In this document: positions 35,188-43,810 of the stretch, piece after piece
Layout: each line of letters starts with the position of its first letter
How positions within the stretch are numbered: position 1 is the stretch's first letter
Source of the DNA: Roseiarcus sp963824475
Lineage (GTDB): Bacteria > Pseudomonadota > Alphaproteobacteria > Rhizobiales > Beijerinckiaceae
Assembly: GCA_963824475.1 (NCBI GenBank)
Contig: CAWGPR010000001.1
Span: forward strand, 186,001-250,000
DNA length: 64,000 bases
Direction: 5' to 3'
Notes under the pieces: model-generated
Told to the model about the DNA's origin: nothing
Databases searched by the model: none
The model's input: the letters and a program-made list of their open reading frames with translations, nothing else
Program-made: the position numbers and the translations under genes

Positions 35188-36518
35188 TGCTCGAATTCGA
35201 CGACATCCAGCACTTGCTGCTGACGCGCGCCCCAGCGCTTACGGCCCGCTACGAATTTCTGTCGTTTCGCGACGGGGCTGGCGCCCGCGCCTGGGTCTCG
35301 GCGATCAGAGAGACGATTCATTCGGCGGCCTCGATGCGCGCGAACGTCGACCAGGACAAGCGTTGGGTGACGGCTGCTTTCACCTGGAATGGCCTCAGCG
35401 CGCTCGGACTGGACGAGGCTTCGCTCGCGTCTTTTCCGGACGAATTCAAGCAGGGCATGGCGGCGCGCGCGGAGACGCTCGGCGACACCGGGATGAGCGC
35501 GCCCGAACATTGGGTCGGCGGCATTGCGAGCCCTGATCTGCATGCCATTGTCATTCTGTTCGCGCGAGACGCGGCGGAGCACGACCGATGCGTCTCGGAG
35601 CACAGGAAGCTGATCGCGGGATGCGCCGGCGTCGAGGTCCTCTCTGTGCTGGACCTTCAGGCCATTCCGCCGTTTGGCTACGCGCATGAGCATTTCGGCT
35701 ACCGCGACAGGTTATCGGAGCCGGCCATCGAGGGAAACGGCGTCGAACCAACGCCGGGCACCGGCGAACCTTTGAAGCCGGGCGAGTTCATCCTTGGCTA
35801 CCCCGACGAATACGGGGTCATAGCCGACAGTCCACGGCCGGAAGTTCTCGCGCGGAACGGTAGCTACATGGCCTATCGGCGGCTCGAGGAGCATGTGGGG
35901 AAGTTCCGCGATTTTCTCCGGCAGCACGGCGACACCCCGGAGGAGCAGGAACTAATCGCGGCCAAGCTGATGGGGCGCTGGCGCAGCGGCGCGCCGCTCG
36001 TGCTCGCGCCCGAAAAAGACGATCCGGCCCTAGGCGCCGACATGCAGCGTAACAACGACTTCACCTACAAGGACATGGATCCGCACGGCTACGCGGTCCC
36101 GCTTGGCTCGCACATTCGGCGGATGAATCCTCGCGACACGGGCCACAACATGAACCGGCGGCGGATGATCCGGCGAGGGGCGCCGTACGGGCCCCCTCTG
36201 CCGGAAGGCGCTCCTGACGATGGGGTCGAGCGCGGGATCGCCGCCTTCGTCATCTGGGCGAGCCTCATCCGCCAGTTCGAGTTCGCGCAGAACGTCTGGA
36301 TAAACGACCGGAACTTTAACGAGCTCGGCAACGAACGTGACCCGATCATCGGCGCCCACGATGGCACGTTGGAGTACAAGATCCCCAAGCGCCCCATTCG
36401 CAAGAAAATCGTCCGCTTGCCAGCCTTCACCACACTGAGAGGCGGCGCGTACTTCTTTCTCCCAGGTCTCAAGGCGCTTGGCCATCTCGCCTCACTGAAC
36501 GCACAAGGCCGGGCCTGA
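35184..36518 (+). CDS. Dyp-type peroxidase family protein
   Basis: 444 residues. Two ferredoxin-like halves are expected. Visible signatures are HFGYRDRLSEPAIEGNG (the GxxDG block, with the final Gly replaced by Arg), KPGEFILGYPDEYG, NGSYMAYRRLEEHVGKFRDF, VPLGSHIRRMNPRDTGHNMN (proximal heme His followed by the NPR segment), RRMIRRGAPYG and GGAYFFLPGL. The catalytic Asp is kept (GYRD). This architecture matches the larger cytoplasmic Dyp group, with no signal peptide. It oxidises organic substrates with peroxide in characterised members; the substrate here is unknown. It is translationally coupled to the preceding gene and 30 bases before the next. Confidence 0.88.
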   Translation: MMLEFDDIQHLLLTRAPALTARYEFLSFRDGAGARAWVSAIRETIHSAASMRANVDQDKRWVTAAFTWNGLSALGLDEASLASFPDEFKQGMAARAETLGDTGMSAPEHWVGGIASPDLHAIVILFARDAAEHDRCVSEHRKLIAGCAGVEVLSVLDLQAIPPFGYAHEHFGYRDRLSEPAIEGNGVEPTPGTGEPLKPGEFILGYPDEYGVIADSPRPEVLARNGSYMAYRRLEEHVGKFRDFLRQHGDTPEEQELIAAKLMGRWRSGAPLVLAPEKDDPALGADMQRNNDFTYKDMDPHGYAVPLGSHIRRMNPRDTGHNMNRRRMIRRGAPYGPPLPEGAPDDGVERGIAAFVIWASLIRQFEFAQNVWINDRNFNELGNERDPIIGAHDGTLEYKIPKRPIRKKIVRLPAFTTLRGGAYFFLPGLKALGHLASLNAQGRA

Positions 36519-36548
36519 GCGGCCAACAGGACAAAAGGGAGGATCCTA

Positions 36549-37562
36549 ATGTCAGCGCTAGCTTCCGCCCGGACCTACAATCAGGATCACATTCCGCGCA
36601 AATACACGCCGGGCAAGCGGCGCGTGAGCATCTACTGGACATGGAGCTACCCTTGGGAGGCCCAGCGCGACCCCGCGGCGATGGAGAATCGCTTCTCCAC
36701 TATGACCGAGGTTCGGAATGTCCTCTGGCCGGCCTACGAGACGCCGGAATGGAGCGCAGCGCAGTTCCTTCAGGGCATCGCGGGAACGCTTGAGCTGTTT
36801 CACCGCTCGACCCTCAGCTTCCAGAAGATCGCCGGCGAAACGACGGGCCACCCGGTTGCGGTCTTCCAACGCATCGACCAGGCCGGGTACAGGCTGCCGA
36901 TCGATGAACGCATTCTCGCCGACGCCGACACCCTAATGGTGTTCGGGCTCGACCATATTCTCTCCGAGCAGGAGGCGGTGCCGGAGGAGATCGCTGCGAT
37001 CCGCGAATGGCTGAAACGGGACGGCGCCTGCCTCCTGCTGGCGCCCCATCATGACGTCGGTTTCACCGGCGACATGAAGCAGCGCCAGGTGGAATATTTG
37101 CACCACGGCGACCCGCTCGTGCCTCGCCAGCAGCGGTTTGGGCAGTACACGCGCTCGTTGATGAAGGGTCTTGGCGTTCCGGTGCATAACACATACGGCC
37201 TTCGGCCCGCGCTCGTGAAAGGCACAAACGAAATTGCTCCGCTCACGCCCTTCAACGATCTGGACGGCCTAGGCCTTTTGCAGAACGTCCCGACCCTCAA
37301 CTTCCACCCTCATCTGCCGCACTATGAACTGACGGGAGGCGCGGACTCCGTCCAAGTGCTCGCGCAGCAGCCGATCGACCTCGAACGGCCGCACCCTTTT
37401 ACCGAAGCGGGCAACAGGGAGTTCAATTGCCTCCTGTGGATGCCGCCGAACGAGCAGAGGGCGGGAGACATCGTTCTGGTCGATTCAACCAATTTCACCA
37501 CACTCTTTGGCGGCACGAAGAGTCTCGAGACCTTCTGGAGGAATCTCGCGGCGATGAGGTGA
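36549..37562 (+). CDS. Uncharacterised protein downstream of Dyp-type peroxidase
   Basis: 337 residues, preceded by GGGAGG. Soluble, no membrane segment. The middle looks like a Rossmann or glutamine-amidotransferase-like fold: ILADADTLMVFGLDHILSE, EIAAIREWLKRDGACLLLAP and HHDVGFTGDM, the last resembling a ThuA/DUF4350-type nucleotidyl loop without a clear catalytic Cys. The end, GDIVLVDSTNFTTLFGG then FWRNLAAMR, seems natural, so the ISL3 copy 23 bases later did not truncate it. No family name can be assigned. Confidence 0.72.
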   Translation: MSALASARTYNQDHIPRKYTPGKRRVSIYWTWSYPWEAQRDPAAMENRFSTMTEVRNVLWPAYETPEWSAAQFLQGIAGTLELFHRSTLSFQKIAGETTGHPVAVFQRIDQAGYRLPIDERILADADTLMVFGLDHILSEQEAVPEEIAAIREWLKRDGACLLLAPHHDVGFTGDMKQRQVEYLHHGDPLVPRQQRFGQYTRSLMKGLGVPVHNTYGLRPALVKGTNEIAPLTPFNDLDGLGLLQNVPTLNFHPHLPHYELTGGADSVQVLAQQPIDLERPHPFTEAGNREFNCLLWMPPNEQRAGDIVLVDSTNFTTLFGGTKSLETFWRNLAAMR

Positions 37563-37584
37563 GTGAGCGGCGTTCGTGGCGACT

Positions 37585-39328
37585 GTCAATGATCACCGAA
37601 ACGGGACCCCAGATTTGCATCCAATCGGGGCTCTGACGCAATTTCGATGACGTGGCCGCTATCCCAAGCCCATGATGCGGGCCTGGAGGAGGTCGAGGTT
37701 TCCGCGACCATACATCTGACGTTTGACGAGCTTCAGCTTGCAGATTTGGCCTTCGGTCTGCCCGTTGGACCACGGCAAGGCGATTGCCGCCTCGATCGCG
37801 GCTTTGTCTTTGGACACGCCGTTGGCGAATGCCGCGACGAGGCTGGCCTGGGCTCTGCTGATCCAGGCGTCCAGGTCGGCAAGGGCCTTTCGTCGAATGA
37901 TGCCCTGGAACTCCAGAATAATCTCTCGCGCCTCCACCAGAACGGTGACGCCGCTCTCGATGGCGGCGACTGTTATCGTCTCGGCCCTTGACAGCCGCTC
38001 TCGGCCGACCGTCAGGAGGCGCGCAACGGTGCGGGCGGATGGGGCGCGGGCCAACGCGGCTGGATCCGCCTTCTCAGCCTTTTTGCGCCGCGCGCTCCAT
38101 TCGCTTACGACGCGAAGGCAGCCTCGGAATCCGCGCAGCCTGAGCTCCCGCCATAGGGCCGATTTATTTCGGCAGTCGGCGTCCCACTGCTCGTCGAGCC
38201 AGGGAAGATAGGGCTCGAGGGAGCGTTGCCGGACACGGAAGACGTCCGAGCGCTGCCCGCGAAGAATTTTTCGGATAAGTCCGCGGCTGTACCCTGTGCG
38301 GCGCACGATCTCCTTGATCCCAATCCCTTGCTGGGACAACGAGAGGATGGCGGCGTTCGTCTCCTCGCGGCGTACGTACCCCTCGTACTGCAGTTTCTCG
38401 GCAAAGGTTAGAAGCGACGGATCAACCATCGCGGTTCCCATGGCTGCCCTGATCTGGCGCATAGACTTCCGAACAGCATCGAGAAAGGCGCCGCTCGCGT
38501 TCTCCATCAAATGCCAGCGGTCGGCGACCTGGATCGCGTGCGGAAGCGCCCGCTGCGCGGCGGCCCCGTAGCCGCCTCCACGATCCCTGGCGACGACACA
38601 GATCTGCGATTGCTGCGCCAACCAAGCTTCAGCGGTGGCTGGCTCTCGATCGGGCAAGAGAGCGATCGTCGCATGTCGTTCAAGGTCGCAGACCAGCGTG
38701 CCGTAGCGATGATTGCGCCGCCAGGCCCAGTCATCGATGCCGACAATCGTGGGCGGAGGAAAGCTTCGTGACCCACGCCGGCGCACCATGCGCAACAGCG
38801 TGTCGTTGCTCACCTCGACGTTGAGCCGGCGCGAAAGAGAGGCAGCTGGTCTCCCTCCGAGCGCAATGGCCAGACAGTGGACCACATCGTCGAGGCGGCT
38901 CGTACGTCTGGCTCTTGGCTCGGCCGTCTCGAACCGTTCGGCAAAGATCCGCCGTTCGCAAGCCGCGATGTCGCAGAAGAAGCGGCGGGTCCGCAAAATC
39001 AGCGCTATTCGCACGCCTGCGGCCGGAAGATCAGCCAATCGCCTTCGATATTGGCTGTGCACGCGGCTACAAACGCTTCCGCACATCGGACATCGGCAAA
39101 CGCTCGCCGAGACCCTTTTCCCGATTACGAAGCCACCATCGTCTCTGGTCGCGCTCTCTACGACAAATCCGCGCGGAACAAGTTCCGCAACGTCAAACCC
39201 CTGCATAGCTCTGATCCCCAGCCCGAATCAGAGCCAAACCGGCGCCTCGACTTCATCAAAAGTGAGTCAGCCCCCCGATTGGATGCAAATCAGCCCCGCA
39301 ACGGGGTCCCTATTCCATGAAAAACGAC
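37585..39328 (-). mobile_element. ISL3-family insertion sequence, copy 2 (1744 bp, inverted)
   Basis: Same length as, and almost identical to, the copy at 16099-17842 but in the opposite direction. The ends GTCAATGATCACC (37585) and the complement GTCGTTTTTCATGG (39328) carry the conserved GGGACCCC and ATTTGCATCCAATCGGGG elements, both intact here. Flanking octamers (TGGCGACT and ACCCCTTG) do not match each other or, inverted, those of copy 1. Confidence 0.93.
37659..39206 (-). CDS. ISL3-family transposase
   Basis: 515 residues, intact, from ATG 39206. Domain layout is as in copy 1: zf-ISL3 Cys cluster, helix-turn-helix, VGIDDWAWRRNHRYG, QVADRWHLMENASGAF and LPWSNGQTEGQICKLK. Only about four residues differ from copy 1 (K for I in the VIGKRVS segment, K for R in SEKFF, G for R in YGRGNL), so the two insertions are recent relatives. 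Confidence 0.95.
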   Translation of the reverse strand: MQGFDVAELVPRGFVVESATRDDGGFVIGKRVSASVCRCPMCGSVCSRVHSQYRRRLADLPAAGVRIALILRTRRFFCDIAACERRIFAERFETAEPRARRTSRLDDVVHCLAIALGGRPAASLSRRLNVEVSNDTLLRMVRRRGSRSFPPPTIVGIDDWAWRRNHRYGTLVCDLERHATIALLPDREPATAEAWLAQQSQICVVARDRGGGYGAAAQRALPHAIQVADRWHLMENASGAFLDAVRKSMRQIRAAMGTAMVDPSLLTFAEKLQYEGYVRREETNAAILSLSQQGIGIKEIVRRTGYSRGLIRKILRGQRSDVFRVRQRSLEPYLPWLDEQWDADCRNKSALWRELRLRGFRGCLRVVSEWSARRKKAEKADPAALARAPSARTVARLLTVGRERLSRAETITVAAIESGVTVLVEAREIILEFQGIIRRKALADLDAWISRAQASLVAAFANGVSKDKAAIEAAIALPWSNGQTEGQICKLKLVKRQMYGRGNLDLLQARIMGLG

Positions 39329-39522
39329 ACCCCTTGCCGCCTCCAGTTCAAATTGAGTTCGAGCCAAGCGCGCGGCCGATCATCCGCGTCGCTGGCGCCA
39401 TGCGCGAGTGGGTTGCAGACGTGGCCCAGGCGCCCGTGCGGGCGGCGTTCCTGCCCCGCTTGCCTGATTGGCCCTCGCTGCCGCCGCTCATCTGGCCGCT
39501 AGGGTTCTTCCGGCAGAACTGA
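39329..39522 (+). pseudogene. C-terminal piece of an unidentified protein next to ISL3
   Basis: The frame ending at 39522 gives protein-like text after the IS end: EFEPSARPIIRVAGAMREWV, ADVAQAPVRAAFLPRLP and LPPLIWPLGFFRQN. The remainder to the left lies inside the IS, so this is probably the 3' end of a gene cut by copy 2 or by a deletion involving it. No family was recognised. Confidence 0.3.
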
Positions 39523-39535
39523 TTCTCAAGACCCG

Positions 39536-40153
39536 CTACCCGGCCTCGTTCCAGGCCTTCACAAACGTCTGGGCTGAGCGCTGGACCGCCTGGACGCTCG
39601 CGCCGGGTTTATAGAGCGCCGAGCCAACGCCAAAGCCGCGCGCGCCGGCGCGGCGATATGGGCCGATGCGCTCGGGCGTGATCCCGCCGACCGGACAGAG
39701 CTGCGTCTCCTTCGGCAGGACGTACCGCCACGCCTTAACCACCTCGGGCGGAATTGCTTCGCCCGGAAAGAGCTTCAATCCCGATGCGCCGGCCTTCAGG
39801 GCGGCGAACGCTTCGGTTGGAGTGGCGACGCCCGGCAGCGAGACGAGCCCGAGCTTCGCCGCCCGCTCGATGACGGCGCGATCGGCGTTCGGCGCGACGA
39901 CAAGCTTCGCGCCCGCTTCCGCGACTTCGTCGACCTCGCGCGCTTCAAGCACGGTGCCTGCGCCGACCAAAACCTTGTTCCCAAACAGGCGCGCGATGAT
40001 CTCGATGCTTACGAGTGGATCGGGCGAATTGAGCGGAACCTCGATGGCGCCAAAACCCGCCTCGACAATCACCGCAGCGATCGAATCCGCTTCGTCCGGC
40101 GTGACGCCGCGCAGGATGGCGATGAGCGGGGTCGGAGCAAGGTTTAGCGTCAC
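39536..40153 (-). CDS. dgoA: 2-dehydro-3-deoxy-6-phosphogalactonate aldolase
   Basis: 205 residues from GTG 40153, with GGAGGAC upstream. The class I KDPG/KDPGal aldolase barrel is obvious: PTPLIAILRGVTPDEADSIA, AGFGAIEVPLNSPDPLVSI, KVLVGAGTVL, KLVVAPNADRAVIERA (the KDPGal-type APN in place of SP), GVATPTEAFAALKAGASGLK (Schiff-base Lys), LFPGEAIPP and CPVGGITPERIGPYRRAGA. It splits the phosphorylated keto-deoxy-galactonate to pyruvate and glyceraldehyde 3-phosphate. Its start overlaps the kinase stop as GTGA, so the two are co-translated. A longer upstream frame exists but is kinase sequence read out of frame. Confidence 0.9.
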   Translation of the reverse strand: MTLNLAPTPLIAILRGVTPDEADSIAAVIVEAGFGAIEVPLNSPDPLVSIEIIARLFGNKVLVGAGTVLEAREVDEVAEAGAKLVVAPNADRAVIERAAKLGLVSLPGVATPTEAFAALKAGASGLKLFPGEAIPPEVVKAWRYVLPKETQLCPVGGITPERIGPYRRAGARGFGVGSALYKPGASVQAVQRSAQTFVKAWNEAG

Positions 40154-41067
40154 AGCAGTCCTCCGTCGCGGGCGATCCGAAAGAGCCCACGGGCGGCCGC
40201 GCGCGCCGGCGCAGCGCAAGCGAAAACGCCGAGCGCCTCGAACGCCATAAGATAGCGCTTCACAAGCGCCTCGGCGCCCGCGACATGCGGCTCCTCGCCT
40301 GGATAGAGTTGCCGCCCCTCGCCGATCTCCGCCCCGATGAGGAGGCCGGACAGATATTCGCCGGCGTCGTCCTCCGCGAGGCCGCCCATAAGCGGCAACG
40401 ATCGCGCCCCAAACAGGAGGCCGATCAGGCCGGACTTCCCTTCGCCGCCCGCGGCCGTGGCGCCGCGCTCGACTCCGAGCGCGAACGCCTTTCCCGGACT
40501 CTTCGCGGGCGCGGTCCTGGCGAAGGCGCCGGCAACCGTGTGGTCCCGCACCGCCGCAAACAATTCGCCGGTGATGAAGGTCTTGAACGCGACGACGCGA
40601 TCGCCCTCGACCCTTGCCCATTTCGAATGCGAGCCGGGCAGCACAATGAGACGCGCGCCCAAATCGGCGACGCCAAAGATTTCCGTCTCCTCGCCCCGCA
40701 TCACGTCCGGATGAGCGGCTTCATCGATATAGGACAGACCCGGCGCGAGCGCGACGCGCCGGCCGTCGGCCTCGACCTCAGTGAGATGCGCCGCCACGTC
40801 GCGCGGGCCAGCGGGGCATTCGACATAAGCCGCCTCGCGCCAGCCGTGCCGGCTGCCGACCATGCCCGAGGCGATAACCGGCAGCGACGGATAGGCCTCG
40901 AGCCACTGCCCAATCAAGCGCTTGAGCGTCGCTGGATAGGCCCCCGCCGCCACGCTTCCGATCCCGTCGCTCGAGGCGCCCTCCTCGAGGACCTCGCCCT
41001 CCGCCGACATAAGATAGGCGCGAAAGCTCGACGAGCCCCAGTCGATGGCGATGAGCGCGGGCGACAT
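40150..41067 (-). CDS. dgoK: 2-dehydro-3-deoxygalactonokinase
   Basis: 305 residues from ATG 41067 (MSPALIAIDWGSSSFRAYLM); twelve extra residues are possible from 41103. The DgoK family blocks are IGQWLEAYPSLPVIASGMVG, SRHGWREAAYV, DVMRGEETEIFG, LIVLPGSHSKWARVEGDRVV and FKTFITGELFAAVRDHT. It phosphorylates 2-keto-3-deoxy-galactonate for the aldolase that follows. Galactonate dehydratase, galactose dehydrogenase and a regulator are not in the window, so the pathway is incomplete here. Confidence 0.9.
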   Translation of the reverse strand: MSPALIAIDWGSSSFRAYLMSAEGEVLEEGASSDGIGSVAAGAYPATLKRLIGQWLEAYPSLPVIASGMVGSRHGWREAAYVECPAGPRDVAAHLTEVEADGRRVALAPGLSYIDEAAHPDVMRGEETEIFGVADLGARLIVLPGSHSKWARVEGDRVVAFKTFITGELFAAVRDHTVAGAFARTAPAKSPGKAFALGVERGATAAGGEGKSGLIGLLFGARSLPLMGGLAEDDAGEYLSGLLIGAEIGEGRQLYPGEEPHVAGAEALVKRYLMAFEALGVFACAAPARAAARGLFRIARDGGLL

Positions 41068-41200
41068 GGCGGCGATTGAGGCATGCGCGAGAGACCCGGT
41101 CAATCACGCGCTGCTTTCGGTTGGCGGCTTCGCTTAGGTGGCCTCTCTGACTATTCTGCTGGTTCAAAGCGCCGCGCGACGGCTGTAAGGGAGGCCAGGG

Positions 41201-41930
41201 ATGGACGGAAGCCTAAGAAACAAGACTATGATCGTCACCGGCGCAAGCTCCGGCATTGGTCGCGCGGTGGCGAGACGATTTGCGGCGGAAGGCGTCAAGC
41301 TCGCGCTGGTTGCGCGCTCGGCGGAGAGATTGAAGGCGGTGGCGAACGAAATCGGCTCCGAATGCATCGTCCTCCCGCCGGATCTCGCGCGACCCGCCGA
41401 TGTCGCGACCATGGTCAAGACGACAACGGACCGGTTCGGTCACATCGACATTCTGTTCGCCAATGCGGGAAGCTATGTCGCCGGGGAAGTCGCTGAGGGC
41501 GATCCCGAGGAATGGGACCGGATCGTCGACATCGACGTGAAGAGCGTCTTTCGCACTGTCCGCGCGGTGTTGCCGGATATGATCGCCCGCCGCTCCGGCG
41601 ACATTGTTGTCACCTCGTTCGATCTCAGGCCATCAGGCGATCCATTGGGAGCCCGTCTATTCGGCGACCAAGCATGCGGTGCAATCGTTCGTTCATGGCG
41701 TGCGCAGGCAAGTCGCCAAGCACAATGTGCGCGTGGGATCGCTGGCGCCGGGCATGGTCCTGAACGAACTTTGGGGCCTGACCGATCCGGAGGAGATCGA
41801 GCGTCGGGTCGCGGCGCATGGCGGCTTGTGCAACGACGACGTGGTTGACGCGCTTTTTTTCATGCTGACCCGCCCGCCGCATGTCGCGATCCGCGACCTC
41901 GTCATTTTGCCGCAGAGCCAGGACCTTTGA
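41201..41930 (+). pseudogene. Short-chain dehydrogenase/reductase, one frameshift
   Basis: The first frame from ATG 41201 (AAGGGAGG upstream) has TMIVTGASSGIGRAVARRFA (cofactor loop), IDILFANAGSYV (NAG) and MIARRSGDIVVTS. Near 41620 an apparent extra T shifts the frame; the other frame continues SISGHQAIHWEPVYSATKHA (catalytic Ser, Tyr and Lys) and VQSFVHGVRRQ, then VRVGSLAPGMVLNEL to 41930. Correcting one base gives about 242 residues, normal for a classical SDR acting on an alcohol or ketone. The substrate is unknown. Confidence 0.85.
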
Positions 41931-42046
41931 AACGGATCGGTCCCGCGCCTGCGCTCTGGGCGGGCGGCAACGCCGCGTCAATCATTGACAATCCCAGGCG
42001 TCGGCTTCTATTCGCGAACTCTCGCTGGTTGGGGACGCCACACCGA

Positions 42047-43027
42047 ATGAACCGCCGTCAGTTCGGCCGCGTTGCGGCTGCGGCCGCCGCGTCGCGGTTG
42101 ACTCCGTCCTTTGCCCAACGCGTCGACAAAGACGCCGAACAGCTCACGAACGGCGAGTTCAATTGGTATCCCGAGCGCTCGCCGAGCGGCCCGATTATCG
42201 CCATCGTCTCGCTCCCCGATCAGCGGGTCTATGTCTACCGCAATGGCGTGCGCATCGCCGCCTCGACCTGTTCGACCGGCAAACTCGGCCACCGAACCCC
42301 GACCGGCGTGTTCAAGATCCTGCAAAAGGACAAGAACCACCATTCCTCGACCTATAACAATGCGCCCATGCCCTACATGAACCGGCTCACTTGGTCGGGC
42401 GTCGCGCTGCACGCCGGGCAACTGCCTGGCTACCCGGCGTCGCATGGATGCGTGCGCCTGCCGAAGGAATTTGCCGAACTCCTCTTTGGCGTCACCAAGA
42501 TCGGCATGACGGTTGTCATCGCTGACGACACGTCGCAGCCGGAGGAGGTGACCCATCCCGGCATGGTGCTCGGCGAATACGCCGCGCGCGAATTCAACGC
42601 CGTCGACACAGCGATCAAGGCGACCGAATATTCGGAAGGGCACGAGCGCGCGCCAAAATCGCCGAGCGTCGTCGTCAGCAGCGCCGACAAGTTGATCAAG
42701 GTGTTCGACAACGGCGCGCTCGCGGCCTCCGGCAAGGTCGAGATTCAGAATCCGGAGAAGCCGCTGGGCGAGCGGGTGTTCACGCTCACAGGCTCGGACG
42801 ACCAGTCAGGCACGATGGCATGGCAGGCCGCGGGCATCGGAGCTTCAGCGCAGACGACTGGCGAAGACAATGGCGCGGCTCTGCGCCGCATCAAGGCCGA
42901 CCTGCCGACGCGCGAGGCGGTCCGCAAGCGGCTCAAATTCGGCATGACGATCGTCACGACCGATCAGCCGGCGGACGCCAAGACCAGGTCGGGCGATGGC
43001 TTCGTCGTCCTCGATTTGCAGAGTTGA
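42047..43027 (+). CDS. L,D-transpeptidase (YkuD) with signal sequence
   Basis: 326 residues from ATG 42047. The start MNRRQFGRVAAAAAASRLTP is a twin-arginine-like export signal. The YkuD domain spans about residues 45-160: PIIAIVSLPDQRVYVYRNGV, STGKLGHRTPTGVFKI, HAG at 122-124 and SHGCVRLP at 132-139, with catalytic His and Cys. It forms 3-3 cross-links or attaches lipoproteins to peptidoglycan. The C-terminal half (residues 200-326) includes a second YkuD-like but degenerate block (VVVSSADKLIKVFDNGALAA) without the catalytic Cys. It stands alone downstream of the SDR gene. Confidence 0.9.
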   Translation: MNRRQFGRVAAAAAASRLTPSFAQRVDKDAEQLTNGEFNWYPERSPSGPIIAIVSLPDQRVYVYRNGVRIAASTCSTGKLGHRTPTGVFKILQKDKNHHSSTYNNAPMPYMNRLTWSGVALHAGQLPGYPASHGCVRLPKEFAELLFGVTKIGMTVVIADDTSQPEEVTHPGMVLGEYAAREFNAVDTAIKATEYSEGHERAPKSPSVVVSSADKLIKVFDNGALAASGKVEIQNPEKPLGERVFTLTGSDDQSGTMAWQAAGIGASAQTTGEDNGAALRRIKADLPTREAVRKRLKFGMTIVTTDQPADAKTRSGDGFVVLDLQS

Positions 43028-43086
43028 GACTGGGCGAAGACGATTCCGACCGAACGTATCTTGCCGTCAGCGGCCGAGATCGGAGC

Positions 43087-43473
43087 TCAGATGAGGCGAA
43101 TGGGTCCCGGATATTTGCCGACCGCTGGATCGGAAGTCACCAGCGTCAGCCCCTCTACGATAGCTTGAGCGACAAGCATGCGGTCAAACGGGTCTTTGTG
43201 AATGGGCGGCAGGCCGCGCAGGGTCACTGCATGGGTGCCCGTCATCGGGAGCTCCGCATAGCCGTTGTCGAAGAGGCTTCGACGAAGCGAGCTGACATCG
43301 AGGCGGAAATCGCCACGGCCCCGCCCCGCCTTGATCGCGATCTCCCACAGGCTCACCGAGCTGAACGTCAGCTCATTGTCCCGCTCCCCAATCAAGGCGC
43401 GGGCTGCGGCGGACAGTCTCCGGCTCTCGGCAATGGTCCAAAGCAGGACGTGGGTGTCGAGCAGGAGCCTCAT
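43087..43473 (-). CDS. PIN-domain toxin (VapC-like)
   Basis: 128 residues: MRLLLDTHVLLWTIAESRRL (first acidic residue), SSVSLWEIAIKAGRG (conserved Glu), PFDRMLVAQAIVEGLTLVTS (third acidic, with D-R) and a final Asp near SDPAV. This is the COG3744-like PIN subgroup with LDTHxLLW and DPFDRxLVAQA. It would be an RNA-cleaving toxin. Its start overlaps the antitoxin stop as ATGA. Confidence 0.9.
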   Translation of the reverse strand: MRLLLDTHVLLWTIAESRRLSAAARALIGERDNELTFSSVSLWEIAIKAGRGRGDFRLDVSSLRRSLFDNGYAELPMTGTHAVTLRGLPPIHKDPFDRMLVAQAIVEGLTLVTSDPAVGKYPGPIRLI

Positions 43474-43709
43474 TCATCGCCGTAGAACAGCTTCTCGATC
43501 TCCTCCTGGTCCATCGTGTCGAAATCGTCTGGCACAGTGAATTGACCCCTCATGAAATCGAACCGCTTCGGCGCCGCGGGCGCGTCGACTGCGATGACCT
43601 TGACCAACGGCTTTCCCGCCTTCGCGATGATGAACGGCTCACCCTTCGCCGCGGCCTCAACCAACCGAGAGAGATGGGTCTTGGCCTCGTGGATATTCAC
43701 GGTTCTCAT
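43470..43709 (-). CDS. Phd/YefM-family antitoxin
   Basis: 79 residues: MRTVNIHEAKTHLSRLVEAA, then KGEPFIIAKAGKPLVKVIAV, a Phd-type DNA-binding half, and a C-terminal toxin-binding tail with DDFDTMDQEEIEKLFYG. It should autoregulate the operon. No clear palindrome was assigned in the short upstream region. Confidence 0.9.
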   Translation of the reverse strand: MRTVNIHEAKTHLSRLVEAAAKGEPFIIAKAGKPLVKVIAVDAPAAPKRFDFMRGQFTVPDDFDTMDQEEIEKLFYGDE

Positions 43710-43810
43710 GAATTTGCCCAGACTAAGTTCACTTGATCTAGTTTACCGGCGCCCGTCCGTCAAGGCCGACGGGCCGCCCACGTTGCGCACGGGCGCCGCT
43801 CAGATTTCGC

